Positions 53,225-64,000 of a stretch of 64,000 bases of DNA are shown here, in pieces. The notes beneath the pieces were generated by a model, which was not told the origin of the DNA, made no database searches, and saw nothing but the letters and a program-made list of their open reading frames with translations. Numbering within the stretch: the stretch's first letter is position 1; each line of letters opens with the position of its first letter. This stretch comes from Anagrus nilaparvatae (lineage: Eukaryota; Arthropoda; Insecta; Hymenoptera; Mymaridae), in NCBI GenBank assembly GCA_022575985.1, contig JAKSXM010000007.1:39496501-39560500 (forward strand). The letters run 5' to 3'. The position numbers and the translations under genes are program-made.

Positions 53225-56063
53225 TTACGACAAATTTTTATGATGACGAACTCTCTTACTTTTAAATGATCTTTTAAGTTTACAAGGGGCTCTTCTTTTA
53301 AATTTTTTTTCCTGTTTTACATTTTCTTCTTCGTCGCTGTCTTCTACTAAATCTCTTTTTAAACTCCAACAATTGTAACGTAAGGTCATATTGACCCAAA
53401 TAAAGGACGCAATATTTAAAGTCAAAAATATTCAAGTATGAATCATTAGAGGAACTCGATAAGAAATCATCAGATTTCGAAAGACAGTGTAATCTGTTAA
53501 TTAGCAATTACCGCTTTCGCCGATTCTAAGAATTGGTCGAGTTCCCACCAAGTTTTCGGGCGTTGGCCCACGTAAGAGATAGACAAAACGTTATACCCCC
53601 ATACAGAGTTTAGTAGGAGAAATTGTCAATTTGGCAAAATAGCTCGTCACTATATATACGCGCAGATTTTGAAGGATCGGGCTTCTTACTTTCGGCTTGA
53701 ATACGCGTGGAGCGTTGGGTATTCAAGATGTAGTCTACACGTCTCTCTTTACTTTGGGCGTTCAATCGTACAAGTAGTTTAGTGTCAAGTGCCAGAATCA
53801 TCAACCACAGATCCTTTGCAGAAGCATTTTTGAGAATTTGGGAAAGTCGCTCTCAGTATAAGTATATTGTAAGAAACCATTTGTAATACATATTAACATT
53901 CAATTCGCTATTTAATAACTGTTTAACCATTTGTAATTTACTTTAATTATATATTAATAAATTAAGTTGTTATTTGGTTACTTTATTATCTATTTAATTG
54001 AACTCACACCTTTCCCGCCGTTAGTGTCACAAGACGCAAGGCTAAAAGGTATACTTTAAATTTGCATTATTACGTTACGTCCGTTAGTCTTATTTAGTTG
54101 CAATAGAGTCTAGTTAGTTTAATCTCAATTCACATACTCATAAAATATTTAAACTACCTCAGACGTAACACAATAGTCAGCCAACATTCTTTCATCCCAC
54201 CTACCTTGATATCGCTTTTCCATTATCTTAATGTCCTCGTGGAATCTTTCACTCTGTTCTTCACTGTAGTCGCCTAAATTGCTCGGGAAATAATCTACAT
54301 GTGTTTCAAGATAGTGCAGTTTTACATTCATTAGGCAACCAAGCTCTTTATAATTTTTAAGCAACTTTTTTATTTCCTCTTTGTAATTGTCACTTTTGTG
54401 ATTACCTAAAAAATTTTCAGATACAAATTTGAAACTCTCCCAAGCATTTTTCTCTTTACTTTCCATGCATTTTATGAACTGAGTGTCTCGAAAAAGTTTG
54501 CGAATTTCAGGACCATCAAAAACACCTTCTTTAATCTTAGCGTATATTTATTTCGAGAATTTTTGCTGTATATACTTATATGCTTTACTCACTTTTCTAT
54601 CTAATGCTCTGACGAACTGCTTCATTAAACCAAGTTTTAAGTGGAGAGGAGGGAGAAGCACATTTTGAGGTGGTACTAAGGGTTCATGGATAATGTTTGC
54701 TGTACCTGGAGTTAAGGAACTTCGTACAGCCCATTCCTTATTTATATAATGATTCTCGCGAGCACGACTGTCAAGCATACTCAAAAAGCATGAATACTTA
54801 GTAAAACCCGCTTGTTGCCCTAGCAAGATAGATATTATTTTCAAATCCCAGCGAATTTTCCAATTGTGATCCTTATACTTTATTTTTTTAAGAATAAATT
54901 TCATTGTTTCATATTCTTCTGACATATTTACAGAATGGTCTATTGGTATTGAACCTAGTACACTGGTATTATGTAAGAGGACAGCCTTTAGACTGCGTAA
55001 GGAAGAGTCAATAAAATGTCTCCATTCTTCACTTTTATAAATATCGGGCTCGAAGCTGTTAATAAGACCTTTGACATCTGTGCAATACAAAAGAAACTCT
55101 TCTTTTTTAAAAAAAGGTAGAAACTCTTTGTCTCGATTTCGATAGTAGGAACTTGATGTATCTTTTGTCGTAAGTCCATCATGTTTCATTTCTGATGCAA
55201 GATATTCTGCAGCATCTTTAGCTAATCCTAAGTTTCTGACAATGTCATTTAATTTTGCTTGATTCCATGGTCTTATAGGTCTCTCTTTTTTTGCTATTAT
55301 TAAAATCTTTAACACTTTCAGAATCACTGTCCGGACTGCAAGAATCTTCAGAATCGTCATCAACATCCATGTCACTTTCTGACTCTTGTGCATCCTCACT
55401 AACATCCATTTCACTTTCATTAACAGTTGAATTCTCACTAACATTCATATCACTCTCATTCGCTACTGAATTGTCACTAACATCCATTTTACTGTCATTC
55501 ATAAGCGGAACCATGCTTGTATTTGAATGTTCAATATTACCTGAAATAATAACATCATTATTGAAAGTTGGTGGGGTAAATGATATGGCATTTGAATATT
55601 TAACATGCTTAGAGTTTATAATACCGGTAAATGTTGTCATGCAAATATAGCATTCTTCTTCAGCTTTGGGCTTATTCCACATAGCCGGCGTTTCCATTGA
55701 ACACTTTGTTTTGGTTTTAGATGTTTGACGATACAGCATTTTCTTGCATGAACTACAAATGCTGTTTGGAACCCAAGCGTTTCCAATCCCAGTTATAACC
55801 TGCAAATTAAAATAAGATATATATTTTTCTTCAGATAAAGAAAAATTTCTGCGATTCTTAATTGTTTCAAACTTACCGCATACAAAACAAATCATAGAAA
55901 CGTCTTTGTTGCAGTTATGAATGGAAATTCCATCTATCCTTGCACAATTCTTACGGTCTGCCAATACGTTTCCTCTGTCTAAAAGCAGCTGCGGTCTTTC
56001 ATCGCATCGATTTAAGACGATGCTTAGATTTTTTATAGTAGGTGGTTTTTTTTCTTGATGCAT
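53225..56063 (-). pseudogene. Transposase-like gene of the CAC element, broken
   Basis: Reading on the minus strand from 56063: an N-terminal part with Cys clusters (CFVCGKFETIKNRR; SICSSCKKMLYRQ; ECYICMTTF), a Ser/Asp/Glu-rich linker, then a large domain (RPWNQAKLNDIVRNLGLAKD; CTDVKGLINSFEP; PPLHLKLGLMKQFVRAL; GCLMNVKLHYLETHVDYFP; ERFHEDIKIMEKRYQGRW; MLADYC) and a basic tail (SLKRDL ... KKFKRRAPCKLKRS). Breaks: one extra base in an A run near 55290, an in-frame TAA near 54549, and a solo LTR between ADYC and WSLKRD. The same protein type occurs as long uncharacterised ORFs in many arthropod and cnidarian genomes, to my knowledge. The acidic residues of a DDE core are not certain from sequence alone. 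Confidence 0.7.
53374..54170 (-). mobile_element. Solo LTR (797 bp) in the transposase, TSD CAAT
   Basis: Starts TGTAACGTAAGG and ends CAGACGTAACA, flanked by CAAT at 53370-53373 and 54171-54174. Removing it and one CAAT rejoins the transposase reading frame exactly at ADYC|WSLKRD, and the right-half copy has no insert there. The GC-richer middle with TATATATA near 53650 and an open minus frame of 64 codons (MMILALDTKLLVRLNAQ) looks like LTR promoter/leader sequence; I do not regard that frame as a gene. Confidence 0.8.
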
Positions 56064-56340
56064 TAAACTCCAAGGTAGCCAAGTTACCCATTATCTTAGA
56101 GCTGCGGTCGCCAGATAATGACGACTGCGGGCCCGGTTTCGCACCCTGACGAGCCGCCGATACTAGGGTTATTTGCGCTGCAAATCCCCCCTGCATCGTA
56201 AACTTTTTTCTTTCTAGTTTTGCCATGAAGGCATCAGTTTAACCTAGGAGCTTAGCCGGTTAAACCGTTATCCGCCTTCACCACGGGGAGGTGTCCTAGT
56301 CGCAAAAGTAAATATGTAATAAATTCTATTTTAGAAAAAT
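56064..56340 (-). mobile_element. GC-rich fragment of unknown origin at the centre of the palindrome
   Basis: On the minus strand it starts ACACCTCCCCGTGGTGAAGG and encodes MAKLERKKFTMQGGFAAQIT to the edge of the transposase, reading SAARQGAKPGPQSSLSGDRS. Composition is far richer in GC than either flank. It may be the 5' end of a non-LTR element captured between the two halves, or the original 5' region of the transposase gene. I do not recognise the product. Confidence 0.4.
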
Positions 56341-56399
56341 AAAATAAATTTCAGTATCTACTTATGACGAACATAAAATGTGGTAAGTATGAAATTGTT

Positions 56400-57990
56400 T
56401 TAATCAGTATATGGTAAGTTTGAAACAAATAAGAATCGCAGAATTATTTCTTTCTATGAGGAAAATATAAATCTTATTTTAAATTGCAGATTAATAACTG
56501 GGATAAGAAACAATTGGGTTCAAAACAGCTTTTGTTATCCATGTGGGACTACGTTGTATCGTCAAAAATCTAAAAAAAAGTATGTATGAAAACGCCGGCT
56601 ATGTGGAATGAGCCCAGAACTAATGAAGAATACTATATTAAAATGACTACATTTAATGGTATGATAGCATGTTTAATTTTCAAATGCCATATCATTTACA
56701 CTACCATTATAATAATGATGTTCATTTTCAAGTAATATTGAACATTCAAATGCAATTATAGTTCAGGTTTGGATGAAAGGGAAATGGATGCACAAGATTC
56801 AGAGAGTGACATGGATGTTAATGAAGATTCATGTAGTACGCAAAGTGATTCTGAGAGTGAGGAAGAATATACAAATAGTAAAAAAGAGAGACGTATAAGA
56901 TCATGGAATTAAGCAAAAATAAATGAAATGATCAGAAAGTAAGGATAACGTAAAGATTCTGCAGAATATCTGCTTCAAAAATGAAACATAGATGGACTAA
57001 CGACAAAAGATACATCAAGATCATACTATCCCGTTCGAAGCAAAGAGTTTCTACATTTTAAAAAAAGAAGAGTCTCTTGTATATTGCACAGATGTAAAAG
57101 ATCTAATTAACACCTTTGAGCCCGATTTTTACATAAGTGAAAAATGAAGACTTTTTATTGACTCTTGTTAACGAAGTCTAAAGGCTGTTATTATCCTTTT
57201 AAATTTTAAGAACGTACCAGGTTCGATACTAATATCCCATTATGTAAATGCATCGGAAGATATTGAAACAATAAAATTTATTCTTGAAAAAATAAAGTAT
57301 AAGGACCACAATTGAAAAATTGCTAGGATTTAAAAATAATATCCGTCTTGTTAGGGCAGGAATTAGGATTTTCAAAGTATGCATGCTTATTGTGTATATA
57401 GAACAGTCGAGATCGCCTGAATCATTAGAAGTTCCTTAACTCCAGGAACAGTAAACTTTATCCATAAAAATTTCCTTTAAACTTAAAAAGTGAGTAAAGC
57501 ATATAAGTATATACAGCAAAAATTCTCGAAAAAAACAGACGCTAAGATTAAAGCAGGTGTTTTTGATGGTCCTGAAATTCGCAAACTTTTTCCAGACACT
57601 GAATTCATAAAATGCATGGAAAATATAGAGAAAAATGCTTGGGAAAGTTTTAACCATGTAGTTCAACATTTTTTAATTAGAGACAAAAGTGACGATTTCA
57701 AAGAGGAAATAAAAAAATTGCTTGAAACTTATAAAGGGCTTGGTTGCCTAATGAATGTAAAACTACATTATCTTGAAACACATATAGATCAATGCCGAGC
57801 AATTTAGGTGACTTCATTGAGGAACAGGGTGAAAGATTCCAACAGGACATTAAGGTAATGGAAAAGCCATATCAAGGAAGGTGGGACAAAAGATTTATCA
57901 GAAGACAGCGAGGAAGAAGAGAATGTAAAAAGCGAAATAAAATTGAAAAGAAAAGCACCTTGTAATCTTAGAAGGTCTTTTAAAAGTAAA
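56400..57990 (+). pseudogene. Second, inverted copy of the transposase, heavily decayed
   Basis: Plus-strand counterpart of the gene at 53225-56063. The clearest part is 57490-57807: SKAYKYIQQKFSKKTDAKIK, GVFDGPEIRKLFPDTEFIKC and GCLMNVKLHYLETHIDQ, matching the minus-strand gene residue for residue in blocks. Upstream parts (PAMWNEP at about 56595; a WN-AK segment at about 56905) and the downstream basic tail (about 57920-57990) are present but full of stops and shifts. The N-terminal cysteine region is mostly lost. Confidence 0.75.
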
Positions 57991-58059
57991 AGAGTACTCA
58001 TCATTAAAATTTTTCGTATACCGAATTTCCCAATATTTTGCAATTTATATTAAATTTTT

Positions 58060-58926
58060 ATAAAGAACGAATTTTTGACCACCTAATATATGAGCTAGAA
58101 TTGAATTTGTGCCTGAAATGAGTATTTAAAAGAGTTCTTAAAAACATTTTTTCATTACATACTCCAAAATAGCTAGAAATATGCATTAAAATTGAAATCT
58201 TACAAATAACTAGTATTTGACCCCCTACAGTTGTGGTGACTAACATCAAGTAGGCGAGGTCTAAGGACTCATATGAGTATTAAAATAAGTTTTAATAAAT
58301 GATTTGAATTTTCCTAAACAAAAACACCAATGAATTTGCACTAATTTTAATTTTTTATTAAAAATCCGTTTTTGACCTCTAGGGGGTCTAGTTACTGCTA
58401 CTAGGGGTACTAGTATTTGACCCCTAGAAGCGTGGTGACCAACATCGAGTGGGTGAGGTCTATGGGCTCATACAAGGTTTGCATAAATGATTTAAATTTT
58501 CCTACACCAAAACACTAAAGAATATGCACTAATTTTAATTTTTTAATAAAAATCAGTTTCTGACCCCTTGGGGGTATGGTTACTGATACTAGGGGTATTT
58601 CAGGGGTTCACCGGGAGTTGACAAATAATTGCATAAATATTTATAGTTTTCCTAGAAATAAGACCAAAGAATTTACATTAGTTTGAATTTTTTACTAAAA
58701 TCAGTTTTTGACCCCTAAGGGGTCTAGTTACTGATACTAGGGGTGGTTTAGGGGCTAATATGGAGATCGAAAACAGTTTGCATAAATATTTTTAGTAATT
58801 TTACACCAAAATATCTAAGAATATGCACTAATTTTAAATTTAAAAAAAAAAATTATTTTAACCCCCCCAGGGGTTAGTTAGTCAGGTCTACCTTCTGGGT
58901 ATTGACTTTTTTTTTGTGGGCCTGTG
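58060..58926 (-). repeat. Right long terminal inverted repeat of the CAC element
   Basis: Mirrors the left TIR: GACCCCTAGAAGCGTGGTGA, ATCGAGTGGGTGAGG, TTCACCGGGAGTTGAC, CTAATATGGAGATCG, then the GTGGGCCTGTG end. An extra TACTAGTATTTGACCCCTAG block shows that the right TIR has one more internal repeat unit than the left. Confidence 0.8.
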
Positions 58927-59592
58927 ATATTAGTGCCGAATAAAGTAATACCAATTGCGACAGTAAAATGTTATCATATTTCACTTTTAAATTAAATTTT
59001 CAAAAAATTTTACGATAAAGTACGATAGCTGAGTCGCAAAACTATGGCCTATGTCTCCCAGACTTTTTTCTTTATTTTAACACCAGTTATTTTTTATTTC
59101 GTTCATTGGTCCGAGTTTCGTGATGAAACAGAGAGGCACACAGGCACACAAATAAATTATTAATTATAAATCGAAAAGATTTATTATTGTCAAACAAGGT
59201 CGAAAAAGAGTTATTAATAATTTAGAAAAAAAATTTGACGAAACAAATATTAAAATTAAAAATACACATTGGCTAGAATTGTGTTAGTATTAGTAAGAGA
59301 ATTTCTTTAGTACTTAAGGAAGCAGCTTGCTTTTGAAAAAAGACACTGCCACATATTAAAAGCAGGGGAGAATTTTTTAATTTCACTCAGTTCGAATTTT
59401 ATCTTTATTCAAGGAAGTCAAACTTTCGGTTTCATTTCATGGGTTACATACGAATATTAAGTGTGATTTTCGTACTGATGGAGCTTGATCACACTTAAGA
59501 TAGCTTAAATAATCCATTTTTGCATAATTTTTTCGTAATTTTCATAATTTCAATTTTTATTTATTTTTTATTTTTGAATTTTCATTTTTTCT
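58927..59592. other. Noncoding spacer with the left copy of a direct repeat
   Basis: No ORF. Positions 59158-59264 (TCGAAAAGATTTATTATTGT; AGGTCGAAAAAGAGTTATT; GACGAAACAAATATTAAAA) recur in the same orientation at 62405-62510, on the other side of foldback FB3. Confidence 0.6.
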
Positions 59593-62300
59593 AAAGTGGG
59601 AGGTAAATATTCGGCGAAATCTGCTCTGGATAGGAGCGACTTAAGATTCTCAGGAAGTGGTGCTTTTTTGGTAACAAAAAAAGGTTTTTAATTTTTAGTG
59701 CCAGTTTTGGCTATATTGGCAAAAATGTGCTCCATTTAAATAACTTTCGAAAATGGTTTTTTAAAATAGCGCGACAAAATGGGGGGTTAAACTTTTCAAA
59801 CCTATACTGATCGATTCGAATATCAATCACCTTCAATCTCTATATGACAAATTCGCTTTAGCAATAGCAATAGCACTTCGTGTGCTCATACTTTTTAAAG
59901 CTGTTTTCTGAGCGGAATTTTTAATTTTTAATTTTTAAAAATTCACCGCGCCAAATAGAAAAAACCGATTTGGACGTGTAAGGTCTCAAAAAATTTGTCA
60001 AAGGGTCTACTTTTTTGTGGTTTTTTTATTTTTATCTCAGCTCTGTATAAAATAACCTATAATTGCAAAAAACGGTGAAAAACATTTAAAAAAAGCAGTT
60101 TTACCATTAAAATTTTTTTAATAACAGCAGATATTAAATTTTCGTAAAAACAGGAAAAAACTACATGTAAAATCACAATTTTTCTAAAAATTACTGCTTT
60201 ATCGACAGCGCAAAGTAAAAAGTCTTCCTTTTTCTAACTTTGGGCTAGAGCATCTAAAAATTTTTAAATGGGACCCCCCAATTTTTTTTTTTCTGGAAGT
60301 TACACATTTTTCATGTACTATAACGTGAAAAAAATTTTTTTTTATTTGTGACATCCTAACCTCCAAAACTTTAATTTTCGTTAAAAATAAATGATTTTTT
60401 TTTTAGTTTTACTCCATTCAAAATACGGGTTTGGTTGTATTTTCACTGGCGAACACGAGATTTGCTCTATTATAGGTTTTTTAGATCACTTAAGACCAAA
60501 ATCGGGGTCATTTCGTAAACAAAGTGGGGGCTTTACCCTTAAATTTGCAAAAACTACCCCCAAAAAGGGGTTTTAACATATTTGCATTTTGTGCGCTCAG
60601 ATTTACACTATACGGGTTTTGTGAGTCACTGATCAATAATTTAGACTTCTTTTTCATAAATAATCATTATTTCACCCTTAAATGAGCTAAAACTACCCCT
60701 AAAATAGATCAAACTACCCCTAAAAGGGGTGTTTTTGCTAATTTCGTACTTTTAGCATCCGGGATATGCCCATATAGGTTTTTTGGATCGCTAATCAAGA
60801 ATTTTGACTTCTTTTTCATAAACAATTAAAATTTTACCCCTAAACTGACTAAAACTACCCTAAAAAATAGAGCAGTTATGCTATTTTTGTACTTTGAGCG
60901 TCCAGGATATGCCCATATAGGTTTTTTGGGTCGCTAATCAAGAATTTTGACTCCCTTTTTGTCATTAAATATTGATTATTTTTGAAAAAGAAATCGAAAT
61001 TCTTTATTAGCAACCCAAAAAACCCATATGGGCATATCCTGGATGCTAAAAGTACGAAAATAGCAAAAACACCTGGAGTGAAAACACACACCTTTAGTAT
61101 TTTTATATATTGTATGTAAAAAGAGCGAGAAGATGCCGCGCGCCGAGACGCTCTCGTCGTTAGTGCGCGTTCTTAATTCGTGCAATACGCATGAAATTAA
61201 AAGAAGAATCTAATAACTTATTGCTAATATTATTTAATATCTTCTCCTTTTGTTCCTTATAAATAAGTCTTAAAATAATTAATGGATTTCGTCCAACACC
61301 CCTGTTTGGGGGTAGTTTTTGCAAATTTAAGGGTGAAGCCCCCACTTTGTTTACGAAATGACCCCGATTTTGGTCGTCAGCGACCCAAAAAACCTATTAT
61401 AGAGCAAATCTCGTGTTCGCCAGTGAAAATACAACCAAACCCGTATTTTGACTGGAGTAAAACTCGGAAATAACATATATTTTTAACGAAAATTAAACTT
61501 TTGGAGGTTAGGATGTCCCAAATCAAAAAAAAAAACTTTTTTCACGTGAAAGTACATGAAAAATGTGTAACTTCTAGAAAAAAAAAATTGGGGGTCCCAT
61601 TTAAAAATTTTTAGCTGCGCTAGCCCAAAGTTAGCAAAAGGAAGACTTTTTACTTTGAGCTGTCGATAAAGCAGTAATTTTTAACAAAAAATAAAAAAAC
61701 CTTTTTCTAAAAAATTGTGATTTTACATGTAGCTTTTTCCTGTTTTTACGAAAATTCAATATCTACTGTAATTAAAAAAATTTTAATGGTAAAACTTCTT
61801 TTTTTAAAAGTATTACGCTGTTTTTTGCAATTTTAGGTTATGTTATGCAGAGCTGAGTCAAAAATAAAAAGGACCACAAAAAAGTAGACCCTTTGACAAA
61901 ATTTTTGAGATCTTGCGCATTCAAATCGGATTTTTCTATATGGCGCGGTAAATTTTTAAAAATTAAAAATGAAAAATTCCGCTCAGAAAATAGCTTTAAA
62001 AAGTATAAGCACATGAATTTCCCCTCAATTTATCATATGGAGATTGAAAGTGATCGATATTCCCATCGATTAGTATAGATTTGAAAGGTGTAATCCCCCA
62101 TTTTGTTGCGCTATTTTCAAAAAACCATTTTTCGAAAGTTATTTAAATGGAGCACATTTTTGCCAATATAGCCAAAACTGGCACTAAAAATTAAAAACCT
62201 ACTTCGAGAGGTTTTTTGTTGCCAATATAGCACCACTTACTGAGAATCTCAAGTCGCTCCTACCCAGAGCAGATTTCGCCGAATATTCACCTTCCCCTTT
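59593..62300. mobile_element. Foldback element FB3 (2.7 kb, ~1 kb arms)
   Basis: The left end AAAGTGGGAGGTAAATATTC leads into GGCGAAATCTGCTCTGG. The right arm ends with the mirror (CCAGAGCAGATTTCGCC, then GAATATTCACCTTCCCCTTT). Arms are 59593 to about 60572 and about 61296-62300. The centre (60573-61295) carries three to four copies of an ACTACCCCTAAAAGGGG / GGATATGCCCATATAGG repeat, partly inverted. A GC-richer patch GCCGCGCGCCGAGACGCTCT lies at about 61134. No transposase ORF. Confidence 0.85.
60573..61080 (+). repeat. Internal repeats of FB3
   Basis: The unit GATATGCCCATATAGGTTTT followed by TTGG(A/G)TCGCTAATCAAGAATT and TTGACT occurs at about 60761 and 60905. A less similar copy is at about 60600, and an inverted copy at about 60990-61070 (CCCATATGGGCATATCC). 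The unit is about 145 bp. Confidence 0.75.
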
Positions 62301-62963
62301 AAAATCATAGTTTCAATAAAAAAAATCGTTTTGATGAATAAAAAACTACTGGGTACGTTAATTCAAAGAGATATAGATTATATCCACGTATCAAAATTTG
62401 AGGTTATAATTATAAATTGAAAAGATTTTTTATTGTCCAACGAGGTCGAAAAAAAGTTATTAAAAATTAAAAAAAAAAATTGGACGAAACAAATGTTAAA
62501 ATTAAAAATACCATAAAAGCTTTTAAAATATTTTATAAAATTTTAAAGATACCTTTGTTTTGAATAAAAATTTAAGAAAATAGGTAAAAATTGGTGCCAA
62601 ATTGAATACTACAAAGTGCGACAGTAAAATTTTTCGATAGTCTCTAGATATTTCAATATAGTATTAAGATATAGTATTAAAATATTATAGTATTAAGATA
62701 TATACTAGCTGCCATATATAATGGCTGCGCCATTTAGGATCCCTGCCACTTTATTTTTCCAAAAATTTTTTGTTTTAGTTTACTCAATATTTTGTAAAAT
62801 AACCTTTTTTAACCCGAAGTATTATCTAAAATTTACTGAACCATAAAAATTACGAGCATATGACAGATAATTAATCTTTAACAGTGATCAGCAATATAAA
62901 GCTTCGCTACCCTTCCATAGGTGCAACAAGGAGTTGTTGTTTCCTTCGACTACCCATTCTAGG
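62301..62963. other. Noncoding spacer with the right copy of the direct repeat
   Basis: Positions 62405-62510 repeat 59158-59264 in the same orientation with about 85 percent identity by eye. The rest is AT-rich with no ORF. GTGCGACAGTAAAAT at about 62617 also has a relative at about 58957. Confidence 0.55.
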
Positions 62964-63194
62964 TGTTAAAATAATTGAATAACATTTTAATTATAACATT
63001 ATTATCTTTATTAACAAAATATAATACTCTAGTAAAATATACATTAAATACATTCTTTTTATACATATATTTATTATCAAACTATAAGTACTTTACTATC
63101 TTATTATCTACCTCGCACCTTAAATTTACCTTACACGCATCTATCACGTTTTAATCAAGTGATATTCTTATTTAAATTTACTTATATTTCAACA
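62964..63194 (-). repeat. Copia 3' LTR (231 bp)
   Basis: On the plus strand it runs TGTTAAAATAATTG ... ATATTTCAACA, so it has TG...CA ends on either strand. Placed as the 3' LTR because the pol of the minus-strand element ends just inside and a purine tract abuts it. The other LTR lies beyond the window. Confidence 0.8.
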
Positions 63195-63210
63195 CACCTC
63201 CTTAAATTTA
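63195..63210 (-). promoter_or_regulatory. Copia polypurine tract
   Basis: On the minus strand AATTTAAGGAGGTG immediately precedes the 3' LTR, the usual plus-strand primer position. Confidence 0.7.
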
Positions 63211-63221
63211 AATTAATAATT

Positions 63222-64000
63222 TTATATCAATTTCAATTGTTTTCTGAAATATTCAAACTTACTTCTACCTAAAGATTTCGTAAAAATATCTGCTAAATTA
63301 TATTCTGAGTTTATTTTGATTACAACTATATTTCCATTCAAGTATTCTTCATTTACAAAATGATAATGCGTTTCAATGTACTTAGAATTTTTTGTGAAAT
63401 TACCGTATTCAGCTATTTCAATAGCTCCAGAATTATCTTCGTATATTCTTATTTATTTTTCAATACCAATATCAAAAAAAGTTAGTATATCTTTTATCAA
63501 TATTAATTCACTTACAACTTCTGACAGTGCTACATATTCTGCAGCTGTCGAAGATTTGGTTACACTACCTTGTTTCTTTGATTTCCAATATATTACATTT
63601 CCGTACACTCTAATTACATAACCAGTTGTAGATTTTCTATCTACAATATCACCAGCCCAGTCTGCGTCAACAAAACAATCAATTACTTCCGAATATACAT
63701 TTTTATTAAATGTTAATTTTAAATCTTTAGTTAGATATAAATACTTTAAAATTCTTAAGGCATATTTATAATGGGTATCATTATAACAATTTTGAAATCT
63801 ACTTAAATAATTTACACTGTAACTGACATCTAATCTTGTACCTGAACTTATGTACAATAGTGCACCGATTAAATTCCTATATTCAATATTATCTGACACA
63901 GACTGCGGGGGTTCACATTTCAAATTTTGCTCCATTGGAGTATTATACAATTTTTGATTTTCTAAATTATACCTTCTAGCTAACGATTCAATATACTCTG
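63222..64000 (-). pseudogene. Copia pol, C-terminal RT and RNase H (partial)
   Basis: Runs in from the window edge. The minus-strand frame reads EYIESLARRYNLENQ, then YRNLIGALLYISSGTRLDVS and VNYLSRFQ (end of the Copia RT), and the RNase H with CFVDADWAGDIVDRKSTTGY, YWKSKKQGSVTKSSTAAEYV and ALSEVVSEL. A TAA near 63453 interrupts the frame, which then continues IYEDNSGAIEIAE, KYIETHYHFV and NLADIFTKSL to a stop at 63222-63224. KSTTGY, SSTAAEYVALS and ADIFTK are Copia RNase H signatures. Everything upstream of RT lies outside the window. Confidence 0.85.

Larger units (their letters stand above)
52452..58926. mobile_element. CAC-terminated DNA transposon, near full-length palindrome
   Basis: The ends are CACAGGCCCACAAAAA and TTTTTGTGGGCCTGTG, flanked by ATA on both sides (52449-52451 and 58927-58929). 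TIRs extend at least 700 bp inward and contain repeated ACCCCTAGTATC-like blocks. Transposase sequence is present twice: on the minus strand in the left half and, more decayed, on the plus strand in the right half, arranged head to head. CAC ends with a three-base duplication suggest the CACTA/Mirage/Chapaev group; that assignment is inference. The left half carries a solo LTR. Confidence 0.8.

Noticed and set aside
55291..55650. Plus-strand serine/leucine-rich ORF
   Set aside because: Complement of the acidic repeat region of the transposase.
37655..64000. Terminal exon of the olfactomedin domain
   Set aside because: I looked for an LYxW-type segment after a splice acceptor and found none that fits in frame; it may lie beyond the window.

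Overview
This is an AT-rich eukaryotic window, best read as an arthropod and probably insect chromosome. The evidence is spliced host exons with canonical GT/AG sites, families of Gypsy, BEL/Pao and Copia LTR retrotransposons, two kinds of non-LTR retrotransposon, TIR and foldback DNA elements, and satellite-bearing repeats. No bacterial-style gene, operon or CRISPR array is present. I cannot name the species from sequence alone.

The only host gene I can support lies on the + strand. Two exons, 898-1081 and 37552-37654, encode consecutive parts of an olfactomedin-like domain of the gliomedin/UNC-122 type. They join in frame across a 36,470 bp intron. Almost all of that intron is transposon sequence, so the first 37 kb is a record of nested insertions inside one gene. 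The last exon of the domain was not found, so the region from 37655 onward is either another large intron or flanking sequence.

Layout inside the intron: a divergent tandem repeat split by a solo LTR (1922-2488); a satellite (2990-3850 and 5841-6222) with an attached tail module; a foldback element (4028-5583); a 5'-truncated non-LTR element (LINE-A copy 1, 6223-9030) inserted in the satellite/tail repeat; a Gypsy element (10339-17399) with near-identical LTRs whose gag-PR-RT portion is replaced by an inverted copy of its own 3' region; a degenerate BEL/Pao element (19419-28634) with TSD TAACT; and LINE-A copy 2 on the minus strand (29931 to about 37490), itself hit by a TIR element (31859-33018) and by a GC-rich R1-like LINE (35273-37414).

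Downstream of the second exon: a MITE, the inverted copy of the tail/satellite repeat broken by at least three insertions (39923-40577, 40674-41714, 42125-42829), further tandem repeats, a Helitron-type 3' terminus (45634), a 2.2 kb foldback (48482-50639), a 6.5 kb CAC-terminated DNA transposon (52452-58926) that is nearly palindromic over its whole length and carries a solo LTR (53374-54170) in its transposase, a 2.7 kb foldback (59593-62300) between diverged direct repeats, and the 3' end of a Copia element on the minus strand (62964-64000).

The most interesting observations are: the host gene split by a transposon-filled 36 kb intron; the Gypsy inverted duplication that begins exactly at the end of the primer-binding site, suggesting misplaced plus-strand strong-stop DNA; the in-frame UGA-CUAG between ORF1 and ORF2 of LINE-A, with the endonuclease start lying upstream of any ATG, suggesting stop-codon readthrough; and two foldback elements built from the same modules in permuted order.
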